From positions 1-64,000 of the forward strand of contig JAFYBQ010000013.1 of NCBI GenBank assembly GCA_017540085.1: 64,000 nt of DNA, given 5' to 3'. Origin of the DNA: Synergistaceae bacterium. GTDB lineage: Bacteria > Synergistota > Synergistia > Synergistales > Aminobacteriaceae. The notes under the pieces are model-generated. The model was given only the letters and a program-made list of their open reading frames with translations. It ran no database searches and was not told where the DNA came from. The position numbers and the translations under genes are program-made. This document shows positions 26,239 through 34,987 of the stretch, one piece after another (position 1 is the first letter of the stretch; every line of letters begins with the position of its first letter).

Positions 26239-27567
26239 CTATATCGCGCCGGAGTCATAGACAGCACAGCCCGCGCAGAATGTCATAGCAATGTCAACAG
26301 ATGCAATTTCTTCCGGCCTCACCCTGAAGGGATCCTGCTCAAGTATCACTAAATCCGCGTCATTTCCCACAGCTATCTCGCCCCGCCGGGACTCCGCGCC
26401 CCCGTTCCATGACGCTGACCACGTATAAACGCTCATAGCCTCCGCCACGCTCAAGCCCTGAGACACGAGAATGCTTGCGGCTTTTACGGGAGACGATAGA
26501 GAGTCGCCGCTTCCTGATGAGATTACGAGTCCATTCTGGAACGCCTCATGAAGAAAATCATTCTCCCCTCCGGCAAGGGCAATACCTCCGAGACCAAGAA
26601 GGCGCATACGGTCAATGAGATTCCCGGCGATGTTCTTCACGACATGGCGGAGATTTTTGCGAGAACGTTTAATGACTCTCTCTAGGGCGTTGAGGCAGGA
26701 TTTATTGTTGTCGCTGATTACCTGACAGCCCGAAAGGTGAGCGGAGTAAATCATATTTTTCTGTTCTTGCTGCTCCAAAGCTCCGTCAACGATAATCCCT
26801 CCGAGTCGGCAGAACGGAAGCCCGTCCCCTGTCCGCAGTCCGTGAGAGAGAAACTCATTCAGCGGATTAACCCCGTCAAAAGCAAAATTACACCTCATAC
26901 GAAACGTGAGACTGTCATAAGCGTCATTAAAGAATATATCCCAGAGTCTTTTAGCGTTTTGGGCGACCCCGTGAAAGTCTGACCATATTTCAGTTATGCC
27001 GAGTGCGTTTGCTTTGGGCGCGTAAGTTTTCACGAGATGGATAATATCTTCCTCGCTGAGGGGCGGAAGGTGAGTCGTAAATTCGTCAAGCTCTACATTA
27101 TCCTGCGGCATGTTAAATTCATTCATGGCCGGGGTATTCAATACGGCGCGGCTCATTTTCGCGTCAATAACAGCGCAGGGCAGGGAAGGTATCACCGAGT
27201 CCAAATCATCGCGGGAAATCATGATGTCATCCGGGAGATTCGCGGCTATGTACCATTCGCGGAGGGGCTTGGGATTGGCGCGTGAGTATGCTGTGAGGGC
27301 TTCGGACATTTCGCGGGCTGAACGGACTCCTGCGAGGCTGAGTCTTTCTTGGGACTCCGCCCATGTCAGGAAGTCGAGCGATGTATCACAGAATCCGGGC
27401 AGAACTGTCCTGCCGTGAAGGTCGATGATTTTTCCGTCAAGGCCGGTGCTTTCGTCGTCAACAGAAACGATCCGGCCATGTTCAAACGTGATATTAGCCG
27501 CCGTCCCTGAAGGTGTGTGAATCCTGCCGTTGATGAGAGAAATTTTTTCGTCTTGGGTATGCTCCAT
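26239..27567 (-). CDS. YtcJ-like amidohydrolase-fold protein lacking metal ligands
   Basis: A 442-residue protein of the amidohydrolase 3 (YtcJ) architecture: an N-terminal beta sandwich (ISLINGRIHTP, GRIVSVDDES), the barrel, and the C-terminal RRGEIAVGNDADLVILEQDPF closing block. The HxH metal site after the VLPGF strand is absent (DTSLDFL at about 61-67), and the later histidine/aspartate positions also look lost (SDNNKS, LRHVVKNIAGN). It is thus probably a pseudoenzyme. The ATG at 27567 is preceded by a G-rich ribosome site and gives the standard N-terminus; the longer frame runs into the preceding small gene. Confidence 0.75.
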   Translation of the reverse strand: MEHTQDEKISLINGRIHTPSGTAANITFEHGRIVSVDDESTGLDGKIIDLHGRTVLPGFCDTSLDFLTWAESQERLSLAGVRSAREMSEALTAYSRANPKPLREWYIAANLPDDIMISRDDLDSVIPSLPCAVIDAKMSRAVLNTPAMNEFNMPQDNVELDEFTTHLPPLSEEDIIHLVKTYAPKANALGITEIWSDFHGVAQNAKRLWDIFFNDAYDSLTFRMRCNFAFDGVNPLNEFLSHGLRTGDGLPFCRLGGIIVDGALEQQEQKNMIYSAHLSGCQVISDNNKSCLNALERVIKRSRKNLRHVVKNIAGNLIDRMRLLGLGGIALAGGENDFLHEAFQNGLVISSGSGDSLSSPVKAASILVSQGLSVAEAMSVYTWSASWNGGAESRRGEIAVGNDADLVILEQDPFRVRPEEIASVDIAMTFCAGCAVYDSGAI

Positions 27568-27646
27568 GTAAAGCAGATTCCCCCCTAATGTGTATAAATA
27601 TAATACAGCCCGCCCGGAGTGTTTCAGGCAGGCCGCGTGAAAAATG

Positions 27647-27910
27647 CTAGTAGAGTCCGCTGTGCTTCTGTCCGATTCCAAAAATCTGAAGCGACGACTC
27701 CATAAGCTCATTCTGCTGCTTGACGAGCCACGAGCCTACAGCCATCTGAACTTTTGCCTGGCTCATTCCCATAGAGGCTTCCGCTATGCTCATGGGATCG
27801 GCTCCGCTTTCGAGTACCTGCGCACTTGCGGCGTTGGCGGTGTTGAGTCCCTGCTGCATCATTGCGAGTCCGTTCTGTCCGAGCGTGTCAAAACTCTTGA
27901 AGTTAATCAT
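27647..27910 (-). CDS. Small conserved-looking helical protein, possible YjfB-type
   Basis: An 87-residue protein rich in alanine, methionine, serine and glutamine, predicted to be all helical and without a signal peptide. The layout, with AMMQQGLNTANAASAQVLES followed by MAVGSWLVKQQNELMESSLQIFG, recalls small putative motility proteins of the YjfB family, but the similarity is weak. It has GGAGG eight to ten bases upstream of the ATG at 27910 and composition like its neighbours, so I accept it as real. An imperfect hairpin near 27608-27638 separates it from the amidohydrolase-like gene. Confidence 0.6.
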   Translation of the reverse strand: MINFKSFDTLGQNGLAMMQQGLNTANAASAQVLESGADPMSIAEASMGMSQAKVQMAVGSWLVKQQNELMESSLQIFGIGQKHSGLY

Positions 27911-27994
27911 GATTTGCGCCTCCCTCCGTTAATGTGATATGTGTTAGTATACTACGAGTGAACGAATTTTCCGGCAAAAGGAGATTGATACCGA

Positions 27995-28687
27995 ATGAAA
28001 TTTTCTGTCATTATTTTCGTCATGGCCTGCGCGATTCTTGGGACTGTGATTCCTCCCTGCCTCGCTGAAACTGAAGACGGCTTCACAATTTCACCGATTG
28101 ACCCGGCGACCTTCGCCCGCATGAAAGGCAAATCCTACAAGGACAACTGTCCCATTCCGCTTGAAGACCTGCGATATTTGCGCGTCCTGCACAAAGACCT
28201 CAACGGCCAAACGCACGAGGGTGAATTAGTCTGCAACGTGTATATAGCTTCTGATGTTCTCGAAATTTTCCGGGGGCTTTACGAGGCAGGTTACCCTGTC
28301 GAAAAAGTCCGGCTTGTCGATGAGTATAACGCGGACGATGAGACATCAATGCGGGACAATAATTCGTCAAGTTTCAACTTCCGTTTCATTTCGCACACGA
28401 CAAGAATATCAAAGCACGGCTTAGGATTGGCGGTAGACATCAACACGCTGTATAATCCCTATGTCAAGACCGTAAACGGAAAACTCATCATCGAACCGGC
28501 CACAGCTGGAGAATACACAGACAGGAGCAAATCTTTCCCCTACAAGATAGAGCGGGGCGATTTGTGCTACAAGCTATTCACCGGGCGCGGATTTGAATGG
28601 GGCGGAGAATGGAAGACCGTCAAAGACTACCAGCACTTTGAAGTTTCCGATGAAGTCGCAAGAAAACTTTACCCGGATTACAGATAA
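27995..28687 (+). CDS. Secreted M15-family peptidoglycan peptidase (VanY/CwlK-like)
   Basis: A 230-residue exported protein with a signal peptide ending near residue 25 (PPCLA). The zinc site of M15 peptidases is visible: SKHGLGLAVDIN (HxxGxAxD) near 145 and DYQHFE near 215. Such enzymes cleave D-Ala-D-Ala or L-Ala-D-Glu bonds in peptidoglycan. It is followed after 19 bases by the TM1266-like genes, though a functional link is not obvious. AAAGGAG precedes the ATG at a distance of ten bases. Confidence 0.88.
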   Translation: MKFSVIIFVMACAILGTVIPPCLAETEDGFTISPIDPATFARMKGKSYKDNCPIPLEDLRYLRVLHKDLNGQTHEGELVCNVYIASDVLEIFRGLYEAGYPVEKVRLVDEYNADDETSMRDNNSSSFNFRFISHTTRISKHGLGLAVDINTLYNPYVKTVNGKLIIEPATAGEYTDRSKSFPYKIERGDLCYKLFTGRGFEWGGEWKTVKDYQHFEVSDEVARKLYPDYR

Positions 28688-28706
28688 CACGAGGAGGAAT
28701 CGCGCA

Positions 28707-28949
28707 ATGGAGACAAGAGTCGCAGTAATGAGCATAATCGTGGAGAACACAGAATCAATCGAGGCACTGAACAATACGCTTCACGAGTACCGCCAGCACA
28801 TAATAGGCCGTATGGGACTCCCGTACCACCAGAAGAATATCAACCTCATAAGCATAGCACTTGACGCACCGCAGGATGTGATTTCGGCACTGTCCGGGAA
28901 AATCGGCAATCTTGACGGGGTAAGCGTAACTATGGCTTTCTCGAAATAG
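28707..28949 (+). CDS. TM1266-like putative iron-only hydrogenase system regulator, copy 1
   Basis: An 80-residue ACT-like ferredoxin-fold protein of the TM1266 family. The conserved block IVENTESIEALNNTLHEYRQHIIGRMGLPY followed by ISIALDAPQDVISALSGKIGNLDGV is clear. The family usually sits beside hydrogenase maturation genes, as here, where hydE follows. The ATG at 28707 has AGGAGG about nine bases upstream; the longer frame overlaps the M15 gene. Its molecular role is not known. Confidence 0.85.
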   Translation: METRVAVMSIIVENTESIEALNNTLHEYRQHIIGRMGLPYHQKNINLISIALDAPQDVISALSGKIGNLDGVSVTMAFSK

Positions 28950-28973
28950 CGAATTACGGAGGCTTTGCGGACT

Positions 28974-29234
28974 ATGGGAACAAAAATTTCTGTGATGAAT
29001 ATAGTTGTTGAAGACAGCAGCTCAGTTGAGTCCGTCAGCAATATTATTCATGATTACAGGCAGTATGTCATCGGGCGAATGGGACTGCCCTGCCGCGTGA
29101 AGGACATAATCATAATCAGCATTGCGCTTGAAGCACCGAAAAATATTGTCGCGGAAATTTCCAGCAAGATAGACGAGATTAACGGCTCCGGCGTAAGAAC
29201 GTATTATCTCGGAACGCTCAAGAAGCCGGAATGA
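28974..29234 (+). CDS. TM1266-like putative iron-only hydrogenase system regulator, copy 2
   Basis: A second, diverged TM1266-family protein of 86 residues (VVEDSSSVESVSNIIHDYRQYVIGRMGLPCRVKDI). It has cysteine rather than tyrosine after GLP compared with copy 1. GGAGG lies eleven bases upstream of the ATG; a TTG three codons earlier is an alternative start. The stop overlaps the hydE start as ATGA, so the two are translationally coupled. The tandem pair may act as a heterodimer or be a recent duplication. Confidence 0.85.
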   Translation: MGTKISVMNIVVEDSSSVESVSNIIHDYRQYVIGRMGLPCRVKDIIIISIALEAPKNIVAEISSKIDEINGSGVRTYYLGTLKKPE

Positions 29235-30319
29235 ATATCAATTCTCTTGCGCTCAAATTATCGGAAAATCATTCGCTGAGTGTTGATGAGTACGAACAGT
29301 TAATCGCCGGATTCAATGACGGAAACGCCGACACGTGCGAGCGGGGACACGAAAGTGTACAGCTTTTGCGTAAACATGCCGTAAGAGTCCGGCGCGAATT
29401 TTACGGCAATGATGTCTACATACGCGGGCTAATCGAAATCAGCAACATTTGCCGGAATGATTGTTACTACTGCGGAATAAGACGGAGCAATTCACACTGC
29501 GAGCGTTACAGGCTGAGTCATGACGAGATTTTAGCGTGCGCTGATGAAGGTTACGGACTCGGCTTCAGGACGTTTGTTTTGCAGGGAGGCGAGGACTCAT
29601 ACTTCAGCGATGAGAGACTCGGCGGTATTGTTCGCGGCATAAAGTCAAAACATCCCGATTGCGCTGTAACTCTCTCGATTGGTGAAAGGAGTCATGACAG
29701 CTACAAGTTCCTGAAGGCTTGCGGAGCTGACAGATATTTATTGCGACATGAGACAGCGAACCCGGAGCATTACGCGAGACTTCACCCGGCTGAAATGTCG
29801 TACTCTCATAGAATGAACTGCTTGAAGAGTCTCCGGGAGTTAGGCTATCAAGTCGGCTGCGGCTTCATGGTTGGGAGTCCGTTTCAGACATCACGGAATC
29901 TTGCTGAGGATCTGAAATTCATTGAGACGTTCAGGCCGGAAATGTGCGGGATTGGGCCGTTCATACCGCATAAAGATACGCCGTTCAGGGATTGCCCCGC
30001 CGGGACTGTTGAGCAGACATGCTATCTTCTCTCAATCATCAGACTCATTCACCCTTCTGTTTTGCTTCCATCGACAACAGCACTCGGAACTATTGACCCT
30101 TTAGGACGCGAGAAGGGCATAATGTCAGGTGCTAATGTGTTAATGCCGAATTTGTCGCCCGTCAGTGTGCGGAAAAAGTACGAGCTTTACGACAACAAAA
30201 TATGCACTGGCGAGGAGTCAGCACAATGCCGGGAATGCCTCAGCAGGAGAATGCGGAAAATAGGGTATGAGATTGTTGTTGACAGGGGAGACATTGCCGG
30301 GCGCGGAATCAGCGCATAA
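29231..30319 (+). CDS. hydE: [FeFe]-hydrogenase maturation radical SAM enzyme HydE
   Basis: A 362-residue radical SAM protein with the 4Fe-4S motif CRNDCYYC near residue 75 and HydE landmarks such as the FVLQGGEDSYFSDE strand, YLLRHETANPEHYARLHP and the terminal MPNLSPVSVRKKYELYDNK block. HydE builds the organometallic precursor of the H-cluster together with HydF and HydG, which are not in this window. It is coupled to the upstream TM1266-like gene. The ending CRECLSRRMRKIGYE is also typical. Confidence 0.94.
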   Translation: MNINSLALKLSENHSLSVDEYEQLIAGFNDGNADTCERGHESVQLLRKHAVRVRREFYGNDVYIRGLIEISNICRNDCYYCGIRRSNSHCERYRLSHDEILACADEGYGLGFRTFVLQGGEDSYFSDERLGGIVRGIKSKHPDCAVTLSIGERSHDSYKFLKACGADRYLLRHETANPEHYARLHPAEMSYSHRMNCLKSLRELGYQVGCGFMVGSPFQTSRNLAEDLKFIETFRPEMCGIGPFIPHKDTPFRDCPAGTVEQTCYLLSIIRLIHPSVLLPSTTALGTIDPLGREKGIMSGANVLMPNLSPVSVRKKYELYDNKICTGEESAQCRECLSRRMRKIGYEIVVDRGDIAGRGISA

Positions 30320-30380
30320 AATTCCGCTCCTCACAATGATATAATGTGCGTTATCCACAAAAATTGAGGAGGTTAAAATC

Positions 30381-30920
30381 ATGGCGAACAAGTACGCGGG
30401 AACACAGACCGAGAAAAATCTTCAGGCGGCGTTTGCAGGGGAGTCGCAGGCGCGGAACAAGTACACCTATTTTGCGTCAGTCGCAAAGAAAGAGGGCTAC
30501 GAGCAGATAGCGGCAATCTTCCTTCACACGGCAGACAACGAGAAGGAACACGCAAAAATGTGGTTCAAGGAGCTTGACGGGATCGGCGACACGTCAGCAA
30601 ACCTCACAGCGGCGGCTGAGGGCGAGAACTACGAGTGGACAGACATGTACGAGGGCTTTGCGAAAACGGCAGAGGCTGAGGGCTTCAAGGCACTTGCGGC
30701 GAAATTCAGAATGGTTGCGGCAATCGAGAAACATCACGAGGAGAGATACCGCGCATTGCTGAAGAATGTTGAGGCACAGGAAGTATTTGCCCGGAGCGAG
30801 GTCAAAGTGTGGGAGTGCAGGAACTGCGGACATATCGTAGTCGGAACAAAAGCCCCGGAAATCTGCCCTGTTTGCGCCCATCCGAAAGCATATTTTGAGA
30901 TTCACGGCGAAAACTACTAA
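30381..30920 (+). CDS. Rubrerythrin
   Basis: A 179-residue peroxide-reducing protein: an N-terminal diiron four-helix bundle ([27 protein letters not shown], and [14 protein letters not shown]) followed by a rubredoxin-like domain with CRNCGHI and CPVCAHP. It protects anaerobes against hydrogen peroxide. AGGAGG precedes the ATG, a TATAAT near 30340 may be the -10, and a strong terminator follows, so it is a single-gene transcript. Confidence 0.97.
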   Translation: MANKYAGTQTEKNLQAAFAGESQARNKYTYFASVAKKEGYEQIAAIFLHTADNEKEHAKMWFKELDGIGDTSANLTAAAEGENYEWTDMYEGFAKTAEAEGFKALAAKFRMVAAIEKHHEERYRALLKNVEAQEVFARSEVKVWECRNCGHIVVGTKAPEICPVCAHPKAYFEIHGENY

Positions 30921-30933
30921 GCGTTAATTCAAG

Positions 30934-30969
30934 TCCTCCCCTGTGAGAAATTGCGGGGGAGGATTTTTT
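30934..30969 (+). terminator. Terminator after rubrerythrin
   Basis: TCCTCCCC (30934-30941) pairs perfectly with GGGGAGGA (30956-30963), followed by six T residues. Confidence 0.93.
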
Positions 30970-30991
30970 CACAAAGAGAGGAGATATTATC

Positions 30992-31267
30992 ATGACGCTG
31001 AAAGAAGAAGCATACGCGATTATTGACAGGCTTCCCGAAAAAGTGATGGGAGATATTCTGCAAGTGCTGAAGAAGACGGACGAGAATCCGCGCACATGGG
31101 AGACACCTGAACAGGAGCAGGCAAGGAAAGCGAAAGAGCGTGAAGAAAGCATGGCGGCTTTTCGCTGGATGGAGGAAATGAAAAAGAAGAAGCCTCTGCT
31201 GATTCCTGAAAACTACGAAGAGGCATACGCGGACGCAATAGCAGAAAAATACGGTGTGGCGAAATGA
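30992..31267 (+). CDS. Antitoxin of a PIN-type toxin-antitoxin pair
   Basis: A 91-residue highly charged helical protein that begins LKEEAYAIIDRLPEKVMGDILQVLKK, as in many antitoxins found with PIN toxins; the rest is rich in Glu and Lys and probably binds the toxin. I see no classical DNA-binding ribbon-helix-helix. The stop overlaps the toxin start (ATGATGA), the usual arrangement of type II pairs. GAGGAG lies upstream of the ATG. Confidence 0.75.
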   Translation: MTLKEEAYAIIDRLPEKVMGDILQVLKKTDENPRTWETPEQEQARKAKEREESMAAFRWMEEMKKKKPLLIPENYEEAYADAIAEKYGVAK

Positions 31268-31689
31268 TGAAAGTACTTGTTGACACAAACGTTATAATCA
31301 CGTACCTGACAGAGCACGAAGATAAATATTCAGCAGAATCACGGCAGGTTATGGAAATGTGCGCGGCAAAAAAGATTGAAGGCTACATTGCATTTCATTC
31401 GCTGTCTATAATCTGGTATTCTTCCGGGAGAATGAAGCAGCCTGAAGAAATCCGGCGTGAATGGCTTGACCGTGTGTGCAAGGTTCTCACGACAGCAAGC
31501 GCGGGACATGATTTAGTCGTTGAGGCAGTGCATGATACTGAGTTCCGCGACTTTGAGGACAACTTGCAGGCCATATGCGCCCAGAGCATTAACGCCGACT
31601 ACATCATCACAGCAAACTTGAAGGACTACGAGAACAGCAGGGTTAAGGCGGTTACCCCGGAAGAGTTCGTGAATATCGCCGACAGGTGA
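31264..31689 (+). CDS. PIN-domain toxin (VapC-like ribonuclease)
   Basis: A 141-residue PIN-domain protein. The first acidic residue is in VLVDTNVIITYL, and a later acidic cluster (EDNLQAICAQSINADYIITANLKDY) holds the remaining metal ligands. Such toxins cleave RNA and are blocked by the protein encoded just upstream. Two adjacent in-frame ATGs (31264 and 31267) are possible starts. Length and order are intact, in contrast to the broken hicAB pair further along the window. Confidence 0.85.
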   Translation: MMKVLVDTNVIITYLTEHEDKYSAESRQVMEMCAAKKIEGYIAFHSLSIIWYSSGRMKQPEEIRREWLDRVCKVLTTASAGHDLVVEAVHDTEFRDFEDNLQAICAQSINADYIITANLKDYENSRVKAVTPEEFVNIADR

Positions 31690-31707
31690 GCCGCCCCCCT
31701 CAGAATC

Positions 31708-32958
31708 TCAGCTAAGGAAGTCTAACGCGCTCTGCACAAAGTAATCTATCCCGTAAGCAAAACAATTCTCATCAGGTGAAAATTTCGTGCTGTGGAGTTT
31801 CGGAGCGTCAGAAATCTTCACGCCCGCAGGAGTACACCCAAGCCACGCCATAAACGCAGGTCTCTCCCTCGCAAAGAACGCGAAATCCTCAGCCGCCAAA
31901 TCAGGCTCATCAGCAATTATCACAAACTCAGGATATATTTTCCTCACAGCAGAAGCCGCAATCCCGGCCATGTCAGAGTCATTCACAAGCGGCGGATAAC
32001 CCTTCACGTATTCCACATCACACGAACAGCCAAGCCCCTCCGCGATTCCTTTCGCAGTGCGCGTGATTAGCTCCGGCATCCGGGACTGCACAGAAGGATT
32101 CAGAGTCCGCACAGTGCCTTCAAGTTTCACATTGTCGGGAATAACGTTGTACCTGTAACCGCCGTGTATCGTCCCTATCGTCAAGACAGCAGAGTCCAGC
32201 GGCGAGACTGAGCGCGAGATTACCGCCTGCAATCCCGTAATCACATGAGCCGCCGCGACAATTGCGTCATTACCTTGATCCGGCCTCGAACCGTGAGCCG
32301 TCCGCCCGTGAACTGTGATATATACCCTGTCTGAAGCCGCCATACATGCCCCGGAGCGCACAGCAATTTTTCCCGTCCCGTAGACAGGCCACACATGAAG
32401 CGAAAATATCCCGTCAACCTCCGGCGAGTCTAATACCCCGTCCCGAATCATTCCCGGTGCGCCCCCGGTGGGATTAAGTTCCTCTGACGGCTGAAAGATG
32501 AATTTCACGTTGCCCCGGATTTTGTCGCGCATTCCTGACAGGACGCAGGCAGCCCCTAACAGCATGGCCGTGTGCGTGTCGTGTCCGCAGGCGTGCATAA
32601 CTCCCGGAAATTTTGAGGCATACTGGAGGCCCGTCTCTTCATTCAGGGGAAGAGCGTCCATATCAGCGCGGAGTCCTACAGTTTTTCCCGGCTTATTACC
32701 CTCCTGACCCCCCATAATCCCCCCTAATTTAGGGGGGACACGGCTTGCCGAGAGGGGTAACGACTCTCCCGCGCCTTTTCCCCGCAATAACCCTACAACG
32801 CCGAATCCCCCGACATTCTTCCGCACCTCAATGCCGAGTCCCTCAAGAACATTCGCCACAAGCCCGGCGGTTTTCTCCTCATGCTGTGATAATTCCGGGT
32901 GAGAATGTATTTCCCTCCTCCATGAAATCACCTGCGGCAAAAATTTTTCTGCGTACAA
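31708..32958 (-). CDS. M20-family amidohydrolase/carboxypeptidase with inserted palindromic repeat
   Basis: A 416-residue M20D metallopeptidase (N-acyl-amino-acid amidohydrolase/hippurate hydrolase type). Visible motifs are WRREIHSHPELS, the metal-site MHACGHDTHTAM, the FQPSEE glutamate pair, and AAEDFAFF near the C-terminus. Between VVGLLRGKG and KTVGLRADMD the family normally has only a few residues, but here about 28 extra residues are encoded by a GC-rich repeat that stays in frame. The insertion is at a surface loop position and may be tolerated. No neighbour suggests the substrate. Confidence 0.92.
   Translation of the reverse strand: MYAEKFLPQVISWRREIHSHPELSQHEEKTAGLVANVLEGLGIEVRKNVGGFGVVGLLRGKGAGESLPLSASRVPPKLGGIMGGQEGNKPGKTVGLRADMDALPLNEETGLQYASKFPGVMHACGHDTHTAMLLGAACVLSGMRDKIRGNVKFIFQPSEELNPTGGAPGMIRDGVLDSPEVDGIFSLHVWPVYGTGKIAVRSGACMAASDRVYITVHGRTAHGSRPDQGNDAIVAAAHVITGLQAVISRSVSPLDSAVLTIGTIHGGYRYNVIPDNVKLEGTVRTLNPSVQSRMPELITRTAKGIAEGLGCSCDVEYVKGYPPLVNDSDMAGIAASAVRKIYPEFVIIADEPDLAAEDFAFFARERPAFMAWLGCTPAGVKISDAPKLHSTKFSPDENCFAYGIDYFVQSALDFLS
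32696..32760. repeat. Palindromic repeat inserted in frame in the M20 gene
   Basis: About 65 bases, bounded by TTACCCTCC on the left and GAGGGGTAA on the right, containing an internal hairpin CCCCCCTAATTTAGGGGGG. It replaces a short loop of the M20 protein and is read through without a stop on the minus strand. The structure resembles small mobile palindromic elements known to insert into genes in other bacteria. I found no second full copy in the window. Confidence 0.7.
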
Positions 32959-33035
32959 ATTTCATCACCTTCCGGGATTTTCTTGCGACAATGATATACT
33001 CTCAGCCGTAACTTTCACAGGGGGGATTTAACGAC

Positions 33036-34145
33036 ATGGAACAAAGAGAGAAACAAATAATCCGGGTCAGCATAATCGGAATCATTGCGAATATATTTCT
33101 TGCGGGATTCAAATTTGCTGTGGGATTCTTTGCGCGTTCAGTTGCGATTATGGCGGACGCTGTGAACAATGCCAGCGATGTATTGTCGTCAGTAGTAACG
33201 ATAATCGGCACGAAGCTTGCCGGGAAACCTGCGGACAAGGCGCACCCATTCGGACATGGCCGTGTAGAGTACATTACGGCGGCTGTGATTTCGGGAATCA
33301 TTCTTTACGCGGGAATAACTGCGCTTGTTGAGTCGGTCTCACGAATCATTAATCCTGTTGAGCCTGAGCACAGCGCGGTGAGTCTTGGTGTTGTTGCAGC
33401 TGGCGTAATCGTGAAAATAGTATTAGGGCGTTACGTGAAATCGCAGGGGGAAAAATTATCGTCCGACTCTCTGAAAAATTCGGGTGCTGACGCTCTCATG
33501 GACTCGGCTGTGTCATCAACGACTCTAATTGGTGCGCTTGCGTTTATGTTCGCGGGATTGAATCTTGAGGCGTGGCTCGGAGTGTTTATCTCAATCATGA
33601 TAATCAAAGCGGCTGCTGATATGTTCATGGAGACGACAAGCAAAATTCTGGGCGAACGTGAAGACAGCGAATTGACACGGGCAATAAAGGAGACAATCTG
33701 CGAAACTGAAGGCGTTTACGGTGCGTATGATTTGATTCTGACGAACTACGGCCCCGACAAGCTGATAGGCTCAGTACATATTGAGGTGCCTGACACATGG
33801 ACGGCGGGGAAAATTGACGAGACAAGCCGGAAGATAATGCACAGAGTCGCAATGAAGAATCATATCGCGCTTGCGGCAATAGGTGTATATTCGCACAACA
33901 CTACGGACAAGAGAGCCTCAGAGATTCGCGAGAATGTTACGAGGGCGGCCATGTCGCAGAAATATGTGTTGCAGGTTCACGGGTTCTATTTCAGCGCGGA
34001 CGAAAAGACAATACGGTTTGATGTTGTTGCGGATTTCTCTGCGCCTGATGTTGAGGCTGTACACAAAGAAGTTACTGACGCTGTGAAGAAGCTGTACCCG
34101 GAGTATAAATTAACGGTGCAGGTTGATTCGGATTTTTCGGACTAG
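33036..34145 (+). CDS. Cation diffusion facilitator transporter
   Basis: A 369-residue divalent cation/proton antiporter of the CDF family, with six transmembrane helices in the first 215 residues. Metal-site segments are AIMADAVNNASDVLSS (helix 2) and AHPFGHGRVEY, with a second site around GADALMDSAVSS (helix 5). The C-terminal cytosolic domain is longer than usual and seems to contain two ferredoxin-like units (IHIEVPDTW, then FDVVADFSAPD). The metal could be manganese, zinc or iron. A GGGGGGA ribosome site precedes the ATG. Confidence 0.93.
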   Translation: MEQREKQIIRVSIIGIIANIFLAGFKFAVGFFARSVAIMADAVNNASDVLSSVVTIIGTKLAGKPADKAHPFGHGRVEYITAAVISGIILYAGITALVESVSRIINPVEPEHSAVSLGVVAAGVIVKIVLGRYVKSQGEKLSSDSLKNSGADALMDSAVSSTTLIGALAFMFAGLNLEAWLGVFISIMIIKAAADMFMETTSKILGEREDSELTRAIKETICETEGVYGAYDLILTNYGPDKLIGSVHIEVPDTWTAGKIDETSRKIMHRVAMKNHIALAAIGVYSHNTTDKRASEIRENVTRAAMSQKYVLQVHGFYFSADEKTIRFDVVADFSAPDVEAVHKEVTDAVKKLYPEYKLTVQVDSDFSD

Positions 34146-34161
34146 GGGAGGAGGAATAATT

Positions 34162-34986
34162 TTGCCGTACATAGCGATGAAGGACAACACGAAAATTTAT
34201 TACGAGGAGCGCGGAGAAGGCGAGACAGTATTATTTTTGCACGGACTCAGCTCATCACACTTTGAGCTTCAGCCGTTCATGAAGAATTTTGAGGGCGAAT
34301 ATCATTGTGTCTGCTACGATCACCGGGGACATGCCGCTTCCGAACGTACCCACAAGCACATGAACATTCACACGCTAGGGCAGGACTTGCGCGAGATCGT
34401 CGAGTATCTGAATCTCCGGGACATTCACATAATCGGTCATTCGATGGGAGCGGCAACAATTTTCAGCTACGTGAATCAATTCGGCTGTGAGAGGCTCAAG
34501 ACAATAACGGCGGTTGACATGACTCCGTACATGCGTAATACGGTGTGGCAGGGCGGAATTGGCCAGGGGAAATGGACGGATGAAGACTTCATGACGGACA
34601 TAGATATGATGTTTGACGACATTGGCGCGGCGAACTGGCGGATAATGACTCACTTGATGACCCCGGCAATGTCAGCGACCCCGAAAGAATATACGCCTGC
34701 AATGATGTCAATGTGCCGTGAAAATCTTGACCCGTTCACGGTTGCGGCCATGTGGTACTCGTTATTCCGCACAGATCAGCGGGAAGCCGTCAGCAAAATC
34801 ACAGTGCCATTTCTGTACCTCATGCCTGAAACGCCGCTTTACTCAATGACAACGGTTAATTTCTACCGCGAGAACGTGAAGAATAAATTTGTGCTTGAGA
34901 ATAATTTTCTCGGCACGACTCATTTATTGCTCATGGAGAAACCGAATGAGTCCGCCGAATGCGTGAAAAAATTTTTGAGGTCATAA
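34162..34986 (+). CDS. Alpha/beta hydrolase
   Basis: A 274-residue cytosolic alpha/beta hydrolase. The oxyanion region VLFLHGLSSS, the DHRGHAASE block and the nucleophile elbow IGHSMGAA are clear, and TTHLLLMEKP near the end provides the histidine. I start it at the TTG at 34162, which has GGAGGAGG at good spacing; the longer frame overlaps the transporter gene. The substrate is unknown. It is two bases from the radical SAM gene, so the two are probably expressed together. Confidence 0.88.
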   Translation: MPYIAMKDNTKIYYEERGEGETVLFLHGLSSSHFELQPFMKNFEGEYHCVCYDHRGHAASERTHKHMNIHTLGQDLREIVEYLNLRDIHIIGHSMGAATIFSYVNQFGCERLKTITAVDMTPYMRNTVWQGGIGQGKWTDEDFMTDIDMMFDDIGAANWRIMTHLMTPAMSATPKEYTPAMMSMCRENLDPFTVAAMWYSLFRTDQREAVSKITVPFLYLMPETPLYSMTTVNFYRENVKNKFVLENNFLGTTHLLLMEKPNESAECVKKFLRS

Positions 34987-34987
34987 C

